Notes: generated by a model not told the origin, from the letters alone. A stretch of 36,412 nt of DNA from Gammaproteobacteria bacterium (GCA_024639325.1 JAHEIO010000037.1:1-36412); one strand, 5' to 3'. Shown: positions 16,262 through 24,599, counted from the stretch's first letter. Program-made: numbers and translations.

Positions 16262-16287
16262 TGCAGGAGCGGCGCCCTCGCCGCGAT
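16262..16287 (+). repeat. Solo REP-type palindromic repeat
   Basis: TGCAGGAGCGGCGCCCTCGC continuing to CGCGAT: the hairpin is GCGGCG (16269-16274), loop CCCT, CGCCGC (16279-16284). Head and tail match the family of the 4113-4208 cluster (GTAGGAG ... CGAT). It sits in the 141-bp gap between the haloacid-dehalogenase-like gene and the dehydratase gene, just four bases before the former's stop. Confidence 0.75.
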
Positions 16288-16291
16288 AACT

Positions 16292-16996
16292 TTACAACTC
16301 ATCCGCCAACTCCACAAAACTGGATACCACCACGTCCCAGTTCGACTCCGCCTCGAGATCGGTGACTTGACACGGGCCGTGTTCCCGGGGTCGACACACG
16401 AATGCCGTCCTCAATCCGCATTCCCGGGCGGCTACGAGATCGCTGTTGTGTGCGGCGACCATCATACATTGGCGGGGATCAAGGCCCAGCAAACGCGCCG
16501 CCGCCAGATAGGCTTCCGGCTGCGGTTTGTAATGCCCGGCGACCTCGGCGCCGAGAATCACATCCCACGGTAAACCCGCCCGTTTCGCCATATTGACCAG
16601 CAGTGCCACATTCCCGTTCGACAGAGGCGCGATGACGAATTTTTTCTTCAGCATTCGCAGCCCTTCCACCGTATCCGGCCAGGGATCCAGTCGGTGCCAG
16701 GCCCGATTCAGATGATCGAGATCAGCCTTATCCAGAGCTCCCAGACCAAACTGTTCCGACAGCTTATCCAGGCTTTCCCGGTGCAGAACATCCAGGATGG
16801 TCCACGGCCTCTCGCCGCTTCGCACCTGCTCCATGGACGGCTGATACATCGCGCGCCATGCATCGGCAAGAGCCGCCCAATCGATCTCCAGCCGCCTGTC
16901 GCGATTGAGGAGTTCGCCTTCACGGACAACACTCGAACGCCAGTCGACGCAGGTTCCGAAAACATCGAACAGCAGGGCGCTCACGTCACTGGTCAT
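16292..16996 (-). CDS. HAD-superfamily hydrolase, haloacid dehalogenase type II-like
   Basis: A 234-residue HAD hydrolase. Motif I is LLFDVFGTCVDWR with nucleophile D11; motif II is APLSNGN; motif III lysine is in AGHYKPQPEAYLAA; motif IV is MVAAHNSDLVAARECGLRTAFVCRP. The cap insert between motifs I and II and the DVFGT start are those of type II L-2-haloacid dehalogenases, although many such proteins act on other small carbon-halogen or phosphate substrates. The start ATG at 16996 is chosen because the motif I strand begins directly after it. Its start overlaps by 11 bases the end of a broken oxygenase frame, which suggests the ancestral operon was oxygenase then hydrolase. Confidence 0.88.
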   Translation of the reverse strand: MTSDVSALLFDVFGTCVDWRSSVVREGELLNRDRRLEIDWAALADAWRAMYQPSMEQVRSGERPWTILDVLHRESLDKLSEQFGLGALDKADLDHLNRAWHRLDPWPDTVEGLRMLKKKFVIAPLSNGNVALLVNMAKRAGLPWDVILGAEVAGHYKPQPEAYLAAARLLGLDPRQCMMVAAHNSDLVAARECGLRTAFVCRPREHGPCQVTDLEAESNWDVVVSSFVELADEL

Positions 16997-17225
16997 CGAT
17001 GGCTCTGTCCATGGATGTTTCCGAACCCGAGCCTTCATCGAGGTCGCTGCGCACGAGCTCTTTTCTGTTCGGGTTCGGCACGGCGGCATCCCGGCGCCTC
17101 GGGTAAAAGTTGAAGCTGACGCTGATTCTGTCTCCGGCCGAGCCCGCTTCCTCGCTGAGGTTCGGCTGCACAGTGTGCCCCAGCCAGGCCGGCAACACGA
17201 TCAGCCGACCGGCTCGTATGCCGGA
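16986..17225 (-). pseudogene. C-terminal remnant of a 2-oxoglutarate/Fe(II) oxygenase
   Basis: The frame reads SGIRAGRLIVLPAWLGHTVQPNL, then an acidic loop and GDRISVSFNFYPRR, ending at 16986. The G-R-L-I-V-x-P-x-W-x-x-H-x-V-x-P-N ... R-I-S-x-S-F-N-F pattern is the C-terminal half of the jelly-roll core of small 2OG-Fe(II) oxygenases (the TIGR02466 type): the distal metal histidine is in WLGHTV and the 2OG-binding arginine in DRIS. The HxD half is missing: upstream the frame meets a TGA at once, and no other frame supplies it before the Rieske gene. A stretch in another frame (17201-17323) occupies that place. So the gene has lost its N-terminal half by deletion. A sequencing error cannot explain the whole loss. 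Confidence 0.7.
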
Positions 17226-17323
17226 TCATATCCGAGATCATGGTAGACGCCGTGCATGACTTCGAATATTTCGGCGACCGGGGAAGGTAATCCTTGTTCA
17301 TCCTTTTCGAGGCCATGTCTCAC
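17201..17323 (-). other. Short open frame after the Rieske gene, possibly a gene fragment
   Basis: A GTG at 17323 overlaps the Rieske stop (GTGA), and the frame reads VRHGLEKDEQGLPSPVAEIF, then EVMHGVYHDLGYDPAYEPVG before TGA at 17201. The residue make-up is protein-like (no low complexity, plausible helix then Tyr/Asp-rich segment), and the tight overlap looks like an operon junction. It may be a 40-residue protein, or a second fragment fused by deletion next to the oxygenase remnant that continues in another frame. No family recognised. Confidence 0.35.
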
Positions 17324-18528
17324 TCGATCTGCGCCAGGTACCAGCGGATGAAGCCGGACGTAAAGGCTTCCATTTCGGACAGCGGGCCGGGTTCATAGTA
17401 TCTCGAATTGATACCTTTCTGATTGTAAAGAATAATTTTCTTGTCGGCTTCGCTGGTGACGCGCCACATCCATGTCAGCTCGTCCAGATCGTAGTCCTTG
17501 CCTTGTTCCGCATCCTGGTTGACCAGCCAGATGATATCCATGTCCGTACACTGAACCCCGCGAGGCACGAACCTATACAGCACCGCGTGATCCGGATACA
17601 AAATACCGAAGGAAACCGGGCCGATTTGAATATCCGCGACACCGCCGCCGTACTCCTTGACCCTGCCCAGCAGCGGCGCGACGGCACTGCCGTCCTTGCT
17701 GCCCGTGACGAACGGTTCGTACAACGCGTTTCGCGCATAGTAGTATTGGACCAGGCCTGTATCCGTGGGCAGCGACCGGTCGATGGCGGTCGTTGAGTAT
17801 CCCAGCCTTCCGGCCTCCTCGAGCATGGCCGGCCGAAGTGCCTCGTTGTCTTTTGGCGATTTCAGCGTGTGGCAGCGGGAATACTCCGCGTGTGCCGGTG
17901 CGCAGTGGTAGCATTCCATGAAATTCTCCACCGCGAGCTTCCAGTTTGCATCCACGGTATAGGTTTCACGGCAAGCCACCCTCGTGTTTTCGAGCTGGTA
18001 CGGTTCAAAACTCGAATTCATTTCGTCGATAGCGTCGATCAAGCCCGGCGCACCGTCATCGAGGTTGATAAACACCAGCCCGTGAAATATCTCGCACCGC
18101 ACCGGCTTCAAGCCATATTTCGATCGATCAAAATCCTTCGGCATGGCGCGCTTCGATCTCAACCTCCCATTCAGCTCGTAAGCCCAGGCATGGTAGGGGC
18201 AGACAAACGCCTTCACTTCCCCCGCCTCAGCAGTACAAATGCGGCAGCCGCGATGCCTGCAAACGTTTGCAAATGCCCGTACGCTGCGCGCGCCGTCGCG
18301 AACGACAATAATGGACTCTTCACCCGGTTCCATCAAAAAGAAGCAGCCGGGCTTGGGCAGCTGACTGATATGCCCCGCGTATATCCAGTTTCGGCAAAAA
18401 ACGACGTCCAGATCCCTTTGATAGACCGCATCTGATGAGTAAAACCTGGCATCCAGTGAAAAACCGGGGCGATACGTCGAGATCAACCCGGACAGGTCAT
18501 CCGAGCGATCCAATTCGATGCGATTCAT
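17320..18528 (-). CDS. Rieske non-heme iron oxygenase, large subunit (GbcA/stachydrine demethylase-like)
   Basis: A 402-residue ring-hydroxylating-type oxygenase alpha subunit. The Rieske [2Fe-2S] ligands are C90-x-H92 (CRHRGC) and C110-x2-H113 (CPYHAW). The catalytic domain has NWKLAVENFMECYHCAPAHAEY, with E205, H208 and H213 around the mononuclear iron. Members next to TMADH-like flavoenzymes, such as glycine betaine and stachydrine systems, oxidatively remove an N-methyl group, releasing formaldehyde. No ferredoxin reductase subunit is in the window, so electrons must come from a partner elsewhere. It starts three bases after the TMADH-like gene stop, in the same operon. The substrate is inferred from the neighbour, not read from the protein. 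Confidence 0.9.
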   Translation of the reverse strand: MNRIELDRSDDLSGLISTYRPGFSLDARFYSSDAVYQRDLDVVFCRNWIYAGHISQLPKPGCFFLMEPGEESIIVVRDGARSVRAFANVCRHRGCRICTAEAGEVKAFVCPYHAWAYELNGRLRSKRAMPKDFDRSKYGLKPVRCEIFHGLVFINLDDGAPGLIDAIDEMNSSFEPYQLENTRVACRETYTVDANWKLAVENFMECYHCAPAHAEYSRCHTLKSPKDNEALRPAMLEEAGRLGYSTTAIDRSLPTDTGLVQYYYARNALYEPFVTGSKDGSAVAPLLGRVKEYGGGVADIQIGPVSFGILYPDHAVLYRFVPRGVQCTDMDIIWLVNQDAEQGKDYDLDELTWMWRVTSEADKKIILYNQKGINSRYYEPGPLSEMEAFTSGFIRWYLAQIE

Positions 18529-18531
18529 TTT

Positions 18532-20589
18532 CTAAGACACCACGGGCTGATGGTCTTCTCTCGGGAACCCGTAACGCAGGTCAACCGAATTGTCGAGTTG
18601 CCGTGCGTACTGATGACCGGAGTATACCGCGGTGGCAATCGTTCCCGGCGCATGGCAATCTCCGACGACCTGTATCGATTTGATGCCGTACCCCGCCAGA
18701 TCATCGGTCGCGTCGAGCGCCGTGTATATATTCTGGAGCGGCAGTCTGGAAGTGACGGGGAGCAGCGCATCGCACTCGAGCGGCCGTGAACTTTCGGTAT
18801 AAACACAGCTCAACGTGACGGCGGACTTGCCGACCGCCGACACGGTGTGTCCACATATAATTTCAACACCCAGTTCCAGTAGACGACCATGAACGCGATG
18901 CTGCTCCAGAGTCGCAAGCGTAAAAGGCGCCACCTCCCCCGCCGGCGTAACGTAGACCACCTCGCATCCTTCCTGGCAAAGCTTCTCGGCGAGGACGTTG
19001 GCCATGTAGTAGTAGTCGTCGTCATACACGACAACTTTACCCCCTGTGCTTTGGCCCCGCAGCATGTCGTTGACGGAAATAATATTCGCACCGGGTTCGC
19101 ACGGGACCGGATGGCGGACATTGCGACCCACGCAGTCGGTGCGCCAGGTCGAACCCGTGGCCACCACCACATGCTCGAAACCGAATTCGAGAATGTCCCT
19201 TGAGTCGAGCTCGTTCTCCAGGTAGGACTCCACATTGGATTTCTGCCCGATCATATAGGTGCGGTGGTCGATGACTCGTTTCCACTCGGATAGGCCGGGC
19301 AGGGTCGATTCGAGCAGGACGCGACCACCCAGCTCTGATTCTTTTTCCGCCAGCGCCACGTCGTAGCCCCGTTTGGACAAGGCAAGCGTGCACTCGAGGC
19401 CGGCGGGCCCGCCGCCCACGACCAGCACCCTGTCCGACGAACCGGCCGGCCCGATGTTTTCCGGGTGCCAGCCTTTACGCCATTCCTCCCCCATGGTGGG
19501 ATTTTGTGTACAACGGATAGGAACGGCGAAATGATCCCCGGTAGTGCAGATATTGCAGCCGATGCATTCCCGGATCTCTTCGATCCGGCCTTGCTCGATT
19601 TTTCGGGGCAGGAACGGGTCCGCGATTGACGGGCGCGCGGCGCCGATGAAATCCAGTACGCCCCGTTGTATCTGGGACACCATGGCATCCGGAGAAGTGA
19701 AGCGGCCGACACCGACCACCGGTTTGCTGGTGACCTGTTTGACGAAGGAAATGTATTTTTCCTGGTGCCCGGATTCACCGAAGCGAGACGTGAGCGAATC
19801 ATTCGCCCACCCGGAAATATTCACGTCCCACAGATCCGGCAGGTCCGCCAGCATCTCGACCACTTCCCGTCCCTCCCGGTCGAAGCGAAGATCACTGTCC
19901 GCCGATTCGTCCACCGCGAAGCGGATGGCCACCGCACAGGTGTCGCCGACAGCGTCTTTGGTTTCCTCCAGCACCTCTCGAAGCAGCCGTGCGCGGTTCT
20001 CCAGGCTGCCGCCGTATTCGTCCGTACGCTGGTTATACCGGGATTGTAAAAAGTGCATCAACACCGTCATGTCGTGCGCCGCGTAAACGTAGACGATGTC
20101 ATATGCCGCCTCCCTGGCCCGCAGCGCCGCCTGCCGGAACCACCCCCGCATTTCCCTGATGTCGCGTTTGGACATCGCGACGGACTGGATTTGGTCGATT
20201 TGATCACCCGCGCCACCGGATGGAGACAGCGTCGGTGTTCGGGTATAGCGGTTGGTACCGTGGAACCCGTTGTGAACCAGTTGGACGCCGGCCAGCGCAC
20301 CATGGTCGTGAACCTTTTGCGTCATCAATCGGTGCGTGGGGATGTCGCTGTCATCCCAAAGGCGCATCTCCACGAAACCGGACAGATCACTGGACGGGTG
20401 AATCTCGCACTCTTCGGTGCACACGACGCTCCAACCGCCTTCGGCCTTCATACCCCGCAGGTGGGCCATGGTCCGGGGCCAGCGGAAACCGGCGCCGTTG
20501 CAGTGCGGCACCTGGTAAAATCGGTTTTTGGCGGTCTTCGGCCCAATCCTTACCGGTTCGAACAGGATCGAGTAGCGGTCATCCGGCAA
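18532..20589 (-). CDS. Trimethylamine dehydrogenase-like flavoprotein (N-methyl amino acid/betaine demethylase type)
   Basis: A 685-residue protein of the TMADH/DMADH/2,4-dienoyl-CoA reductase family: an FMN barrel (about 1-335), a [4Fe-4S] site (C342, C345, C348, C360 in CIGCNIC...C), then FAD/NAD-like domains (VLVVGGGPAGLECTLALSKRGYDVALAEK from about 380). Aligned to TMADH from memory, C30 (the cysteinyl-FMN cysteine), Y169 and H172 keep the same numbering. The aromatic bowl for trimethylammonium does not: Tyr60 is Glu60 and the Trp355 position is Asp/His, while W261 may match Trp264. So the substrate is likely a charged N-methyl compound such as dimethylglycine or N-methylproline rather than trimethylamine. 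Translation starts at a TTG, supported by GAGGAG eight bases upstream. It lies between the aminotransferase and Rieske genes. Confidence 0.92.
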   Translation of the reverse strand: MPDDRYSILFEPVRIGPKTAKNRFYQVPHCNGAGFRWPRTMAHLRGMKAEGGWSVVCTEECEIHPSSDLSGFVEMRLWDDSDIPTHRLMTQKVHDHGALAGVQLVHNGFHGTNRYTRTPTLSPSGGAGDQIDQIQSVAMSKRDIREMRGWFRQAALRAREAAYDIVYVYAAHDMTVLMHFLQSRYNQRTDEYGGSLENRARLLREVLEETKDAVGDTCAVAIRFAVDESADSDLRFDREGREVVEMLADLPDLWDVNISGWANDSLTSRFGESGHQEKYISFVKQVTSKPVVGVGRFTSPDAMVSQIQRGVLDFIGAARPSIADPFLPRKIEQGRIEEIRECIGCNICTTGDHFAVPIRCTQNPTMGEEWRKGWHPENIGPAGSSDRVLVVGGGPAGLECTLALSKRGYDVALAEKESELGGRVLLESTLPGLSEWKRVIDHRTYMIGQKSNVESYLENELDSRDILEFGFEHVVVATGSTWRTDCVGRNVRHPVPCEPGANIISVNDMLRGQSTGGKVVVYDDDYYYMANVLAEKLCQEGCEVVYVTPAGEVAPFTLATLEQHRVHGRLLELGVEIICGHTVSAVGKSAVTLSCVYTESSRPLECDALLPVTSRLPLQNIYTALDATDDLAGYGIKSIQVVGDCHAPGTIATAVYSGHQYARQLDNSVDLRYGFPREDHQPVVS

Positions 20590-20637
20590 CGTCTTTACTC
20601 CTCAGCAGCTTTTATCTCAGATTGACTCCCAGCTGGA

Positions 20638-22071
20638 TCAGGAAACCGCGCGCTCAGCGGAGTCCTGACCCGGCTTCCAGATTCCTTCACGCTCGATGTC
20701 TTTCATGGTCAGGCGAATGCCGCGGTCGAGGATCCCGACCATGTCGTCGATCTGCGACCGCGTGATGATCAGCGGCGGCGAGAAAACGCACATGTTGATC
20801 AACGGACGCAGGATCAACCCCAATTTCTGGCAGTGCTCATCGATGCGGGTGCCGATGGCCTTGTGGAAGGCGAGCGATTCCTGGGGTTCATCACCGACAC
20901 ACTCGACGCAGCCGATCAGACCGACGCCGCGCACCTCGCCGACGAGAGGGATAGCGCTCAACTCGCGGATCCTTTTCTGAAAGTAGGGAGCAACATCGCG
21001 GACGTGCTCCAGGATATGCTCCCGCTCGAAGATCTCGATGTTCTTCAATGCCGCGGCGCAGCTTACCGGGTGCCCCGAGTAGGTGTAGCCGTTGGAGAAA
21101 ACCACGCCCCGGCCCCGCTCCCCGGAAACCTGCGCAAAGATCCGGTCCGAGATAATGCAGGCACCGAGCGGAAGATATCCCGAGGTCAGCCCCTTGGCCG
21201 TGGTGATGATGTCGGGTTCGATGTCGAATACATCCTTCGAGGCAAACCAGTGTCCGAGCCTGCCGAAGCCGGTGACAACCTCGTCGGAAATGTACAACAC
21301 GTCGTACTTGCGGCAGACCTCCAGGCACTTCCTGTGATAGCCCGGCGGCGGCACGATAACGCCGCCTGACGCCAGCACCGGCTCCGCGATGAACGCAGCG
21401 ACATGATCCGGGCCCAGCTGCAGAATTTTTTGCTCCAGATCGTCCACTTTGGCCCGGCAAAATGCTTCCTCGGTCAAGCCTTCCCCGAAATGGTAATAGT
21501 TCACCGACGGCAGAAAATGCACGTTCTCCGTATCGGTGTCCATGAAAGTCTTGTCGCGCTCCTTGCCGCTGCAAGATGCCGCCAGGTAGGTGCTGCCGTG
21601 ATAGGCCCTTTCTCGGGAGATGATCTTTTTCTTCTGCGGCCGTCCCAGTACATTGTTATAAAACTGGCTAAACCGCAACGCGGTGTCGACGGCGGTGGAG
21701 CCCCCGGTGGTGAAAAATACGTGGTTCAGATCCGCGGGGGCGAGGTGCGCGATTTTCTCGGCCAGCACCGCCGCGGGCTTACTGGTGGAACTCCACGGCG
21801 AGTTGTAAGGCATCTTTACGACCTGCTCGGCGATGGCCTCTGCCATTTCCCGCCGGCCGTACCCAATCTGGGCACACCACATGCCACCGGGGCCATCGAT
21901 CAGTTTTTCCCCGCTTTCGTTATACAGGTATATGCCTTCTCCGCGTCCGGCAATGGTCCGGTTCTGGGCGCCGACGGTTTCCAGCTCCTCCCAGGGGTGC
22001 ACCCAGTACTGGGTGTCTAACTGCTTGATTTCGGTCTGATCCACTTCCCTACCGGCTGCCCTGTTTGCCAT
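20638..22071 (-). CDS. Class III aminotransferase (omega-amino acid/polyamine-pyruvate type)
   Basis: A 477-residue fold-type I PLP enzyme. GPGGMWCAQIGYGRREMAEA at about 60-80, TTGGSTAVDTALRF at 121-134, SRERAYHGST at 152-161, D263 in ISDEVVTGFGRLG, and the PLP lysine K293 in TTAKGLTSGYLPLGA are all present. The profile is that of pyruvate-dependent transaminases acting on putrescine, beta-alanine, taurine or similar amines. The ATG at 22071 has GGAG seven bases upstream. It is the first gene of a minus-strand run with the TMADH-like and Rieske genes (48-bp gap) and has a good promoter upstream. Exact amine substrate is unknown. Confidence 0.92.
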   Translation of the reverse strand: MANRAAGREVDQTEIKQLDTQYWVHPWEELETVGAQNRTIAGRGEGIYLYNESGEKLIDGPGGMWCAQIGYGRREMAEAIAEQVVKMPYNSPWSSTSKPAAVLAEKIAHLAPADLNHVFFTTGGSTAVDTALRFSQFYNNVLGRPQKKKIISRERAYHGSTYLAASCSGKERDKTFMDTDTENVHFLPSVNYYHFGEGLTEEAFCRAKVDDLEQKILQLGPDHVAAFIAEPVLASGGVIVPPPGYHRKCLEVCRKYDVLYISDEVVTGFGRLGHWFASKDVFDIEPDIITTAKGLTSGYLPLGACIISDRIFAQVSGERGRGVVFSNGYTYSGHPVSCAAALKNIEIFEREHILEHVRDVAPYFQKRIRELSAIPLVGEVRGVGLIGCVECVGDEPQESLAFHKAIGTRIDEHCQKLGLILRPLINMCVFSPPLIITRSQIDDMVGILDRGIRLTMKDIEREGIWKPGQDSAERAVS

Positions 22072-22100
22072 GGATATTCTCCGCTTTCTAGTGAAAGTCC

Positions 22101-22127
22101 ATTATACATTGGCTGTCACGCTGCCAA
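22101..22127 (-). promoter_or_regulatory. Sigma-70-type promoter of the aminotransferase operon
   Basis: On the minus strand, a perfect -10 TATAAT (22101-22106) is preceded by TTGGCA (22122-22127). The 15-bp spacer is short; TTTGGC with 16 bp is an alternative. Transcription would start about 25 bases before the ATG at 22071. Confidence 0.45.
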
Positions 22128-22221
22128 AGGCAAGGCGCCGGGACTATACTTCGTGTATGAGAAAAGTCCTTGCCGACATATTGATCCGCACATGCTTTCC
22201 CTGGTTGCGGCAGGGACGACG

Positions 22222-23586
22222 ATGAAATCACTCTGGCTCGAGCAGGTCTTTGATTCGGTGGCCGACCGGGGCCGCGAGCTGCTGCGCCTGCGGGCCAGCG
22301 ACAAATCGACTGCGGAAGTCGAGAAGCTCTGTCGTGCGCTGCTGTCCGAAAAGGGGGAGGCGTCCGGCACGGCCCTGGCACGCGAAGTCGTACAGACTTA
22401 CTCAAAGATGAATGATGAGGAACGCGTCGATTTTTTCGATATGCTGAACTATGTGTTCGGGCCCGACGAGGAAGCGATCATTGCCGCGGCGGACTCTTTC
22501 AAGGCATCACGAAAAGTAGACGACTATCTTGTCCTGGCCAAGGCCGTGGAGCCCTCGCGCCAGAAGCTCTTCCGCCGCATCAACATAGCGCCGAACGGGA
22601 TCGAAGCGGTCGTGGGCATGCGCGCGGATCTGTTGCGCACACTCAAAAAAAACCCCAGATTCAAACCAGTAGACGTGGACCTGAAGCATTTGCTCTCGTC
22701 CTGGTTCAATCGCGGGTTTCTGCAGCTTAAAAGGATCGACTGGCGAACCTCCGCGACGATCCTCGAGAAACTCATCAATTACGAAAGCGTTCACGAAATC
22801 CAGAGCTGGGCCGATCTGCGGCGCAGACTGGCCTCCGACAGGCGTTGTTTCGCATTTTTTCATCCGGCGCTGCCGGAGGAACCGCTGATCTTCGTTGAGG
22901 CTGCGCTGGTCAACGGCATGTCCGAGACCATCGCGCCTTTGCTCGACATCAACGCCCCGAAATTGAACCCGGATGAAGCCGACAGCGTCATCTTTTATTC
23001 CATCAACAACTGTCTCGAGGGTCTGCGTGGAATTTCCTTCGGCAACTTCCTGATCAAGCAGGTTGCAACCGAACTGGCGAGGGAGTTTCCGGGTCTTAAA
23101 CTGTTTTCGACCCTTTCCCCCATGCCGTTGTTTCGACGGGCACTGCGCGATGACAAGGTATTCACCAATGAGCGGCTATCGGCGATCCTCAAAGAGGATG
23201 CGCAGAACCTCATCGCTTCGGCCGGAAAAGATGATCTTCGCGAAGCCGTCGATGTCTTGCTCACGGATCCGATACGTAACAGCGACTTGCTGGATGGGCC
23301 ACTCAGGCAACTGGCGCTGGCCTATCTGACGCTCGCCCGTTGGAACAACAGGGCCTATGATCCGGTCGCCAACTTTCACCTGTCCAACGGCGCGCGGCTC
23401 GAACGCATCAATACCTTTGCAAACGTATCGCGAAACGGACTGCAAGAGTCGGCCGGCCTGATGGTGAACTACCGTTACGTACCCGAGGAATTCGAAACCA
23501 ACCACGAGGCGTTCGTGCACCGCCAGGAAATCCCGCTGTCAAAGAAACTCGCAAAGGATTTCCGGAGCCTGCAGGAACTCTGGTAG
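22222..23586 (+). CDS. Malonyl-CoA decarboxylase
   Basis: A 454-residue protein matching the malonyl-CoA decarboxylase family over its length: FFHPALPEEPLIFVEAALVNGMSE, FYSINNCLEGLRGISFGNFLIKQV with S272, LFSTLSPMPLF, and DPVANFHLSNGARLERINTFAN with H386, the positions of the catalytic serine and histidine of the family. It converts malonyl-CoA to acetyl-CoA and CO2, in the cytosol. The frame is open from 22153, but the ATG at 22222 is preferred because AGGG lies seven bases upstream. It is divergent from the aminotransferase operon and has no partner genes on its strand. If that transaminase makes malonate semialdehyde from beta-alanine the two could be linked, but this is speculation. Confidence 0.93.
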   Translation: MKSLWLEQVFDSVADRGRELLRLRASDKSTAEVEKLCRALLSEKGEASGTALAREVVQTYSKMNDEERVDFFDMLNYVFGPDEEAIIAAADSFKASRKVDDYLVLAKAVEPSRQKLFRRINIAPNGIEAVVGMRADLLRTLKKNPRFKPVDVDLKHLLSSWFNRGFLQLKRIDWRTSATILEKLINYESVHEIQSWADLRRRLASDRRCFAFFHPALPEEPLIFVEAALVNGMSETIAPLLDINAPKLNPDEADSVIFYSINNCLEGLRGISFGNFLIKQVATELAREFPGLKLFSTLSPMPLFRRALRDDKVFTNERLSAILKEDAQNLIASAGKDDLREAVDVLLTDPIRNSDLLDGPLRQLALAYLTLARWNNRAYDPVANFHLSNGARLERINTFANVSRNGLQESAGLMVNYRYVPEEFETNHEAFVHRQEIPLSKKLAKDFRSLQELW

Positions 23587-23625
23587 CCCCGCAAATCAAC
23601 GGCTGTCGAAGCTAGCGCTATTGAT

Positions 23626-24576
23626 CTACCGCGAATGTACCGAGATCGCGCCAGTACGCCCGTCATCGGGGTCCAGCGCACCTGTGTGCGTGACGAACAA
23701 AACCTGCTCTACCTCGTTGAGCCAGAATCCATAAGGTATCCCCAGTCCGTCCCGAAACCTGGGTATCAGGGATAACTCACGCGAAGCCAGGTCGATCATT
23801 GCGACTTTGCCCAGGGTTCCCCAAACGCCGACCAGCATTCTGCCCCCGCTCAGCGGCAAAATACCGGTAATGTTCGCCCGGTCGATAGTGTACAGCTCCT
23901 CCGCAACTCCCGATTCGAAGTCGGTGACCCTCAGAATGTTCGATCCCGTACCAGGGTTCAGGCCCGGGCGGTCTTCATAAGAATTGGAGATCCATATTCC
24001 GTCGTCCCGGCACAACAGCTTTCGAACGTAACTGATCTTGCGATCCACGTCCTTGAAAACCTGCCAGCCCTCTCCCGACATGTTCCTAAAACGCACCAGC
24101 CTGGAGTTGAGCGAATCCCCGACATAGATCCACCGGTCCTTGTCCACGCATATGCCATGGGGGGCGCTGAATTTTTTCCCTACGCCTGGAAAACTCACCC
24201 AGCCCTCGCCCTTTAGATTGTCGATCTGGACGATGCGCGAGCCCCAACCGCTGCTGATCAGCAAACCACCGGTCGGCGATACGGCCATATAGTGGGGCGA
24301 TTGGAAGGATTCGCCTATCAGAGCTGGATCGAAATATTCGAATCCTTTGAATTCCGGAAAATCGAAGATCGCGAGCCGGTTGGTGAGCAATTCCGTGGCG
24401 ACATACCTGCCCTGGAACGCTATGATATCCGCCGGATTTTTTATACCTTCGGTGAGCAGCGCGGAGGGCTTTTCGATATCTGGCGCCCCGGGAAAGGGCT
24501 GTCCTTCCCCGTTTACCGACGAGGGGAGCAGGACCAGAACCAGCCCGTATACGACGCAAAGGAGAATCCCCTTCAC
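23626..24576 (-). CDS. Secreted beta-propeller (NHL/SMP-30-like) protein
   Basis: A 316-residue protein with a signal peptide (MKGILLCVVYGLVLVLLPSSVNG) and repeated ~45-residue propeller blades: GRYVATELLTNRLAIFDFPEF, MAVSPTGGLLISSGWGSRIVQID, PHGICVDKDRWIYVGDSLNSRLVRF, and GRMLVGVWGTLGKVAMIDL. The pattern HGICVDKDRWIYVGDSLNSRLVRF is an NHL-like blade. It would be periplasmic or extracellular. The start is a GTG at 24576, with GAAGG six bases upstream. It follows the ferric-binding-protein gene by 23 bp on the same strand, so it is probably expressed under iron control. Role is not known; it could bind a ligand or act as a lactonase-like enzyme, but no catalytic set is recognised. Confidence 0.8.
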   Translation of the reverse strand: MKGILLCVVYGLVLVLLPSSVNGEGQPFPGAPDIEKPSALLTEGIKNPADIIAFQGRYVATELLTNRLAIFDFPEFKGFEYFDPALIGESFQSPHYMAVSPTGGLLISSGWGSRIVQIDNLKGEGWVSFPGVGKKFSAPHGICVDKDRWIYVGDSLNSRLVRFRNMSGEGWQVFKDVDRKISYVRKLLCRDDGIWISNSYEDRPGLNPGTGSNILRVTDFESGVAEELYTIDRANITGILPLSGGRMLVGVWGTLGKVAMIDLASRELSLIPRFRDGLGIPYGFWLNEVEQVLFVTHTGALDPDDGRTGAISVHSR

Positions 24577-24599
24577 CTGCCACCTTCAGGGTATATCGA

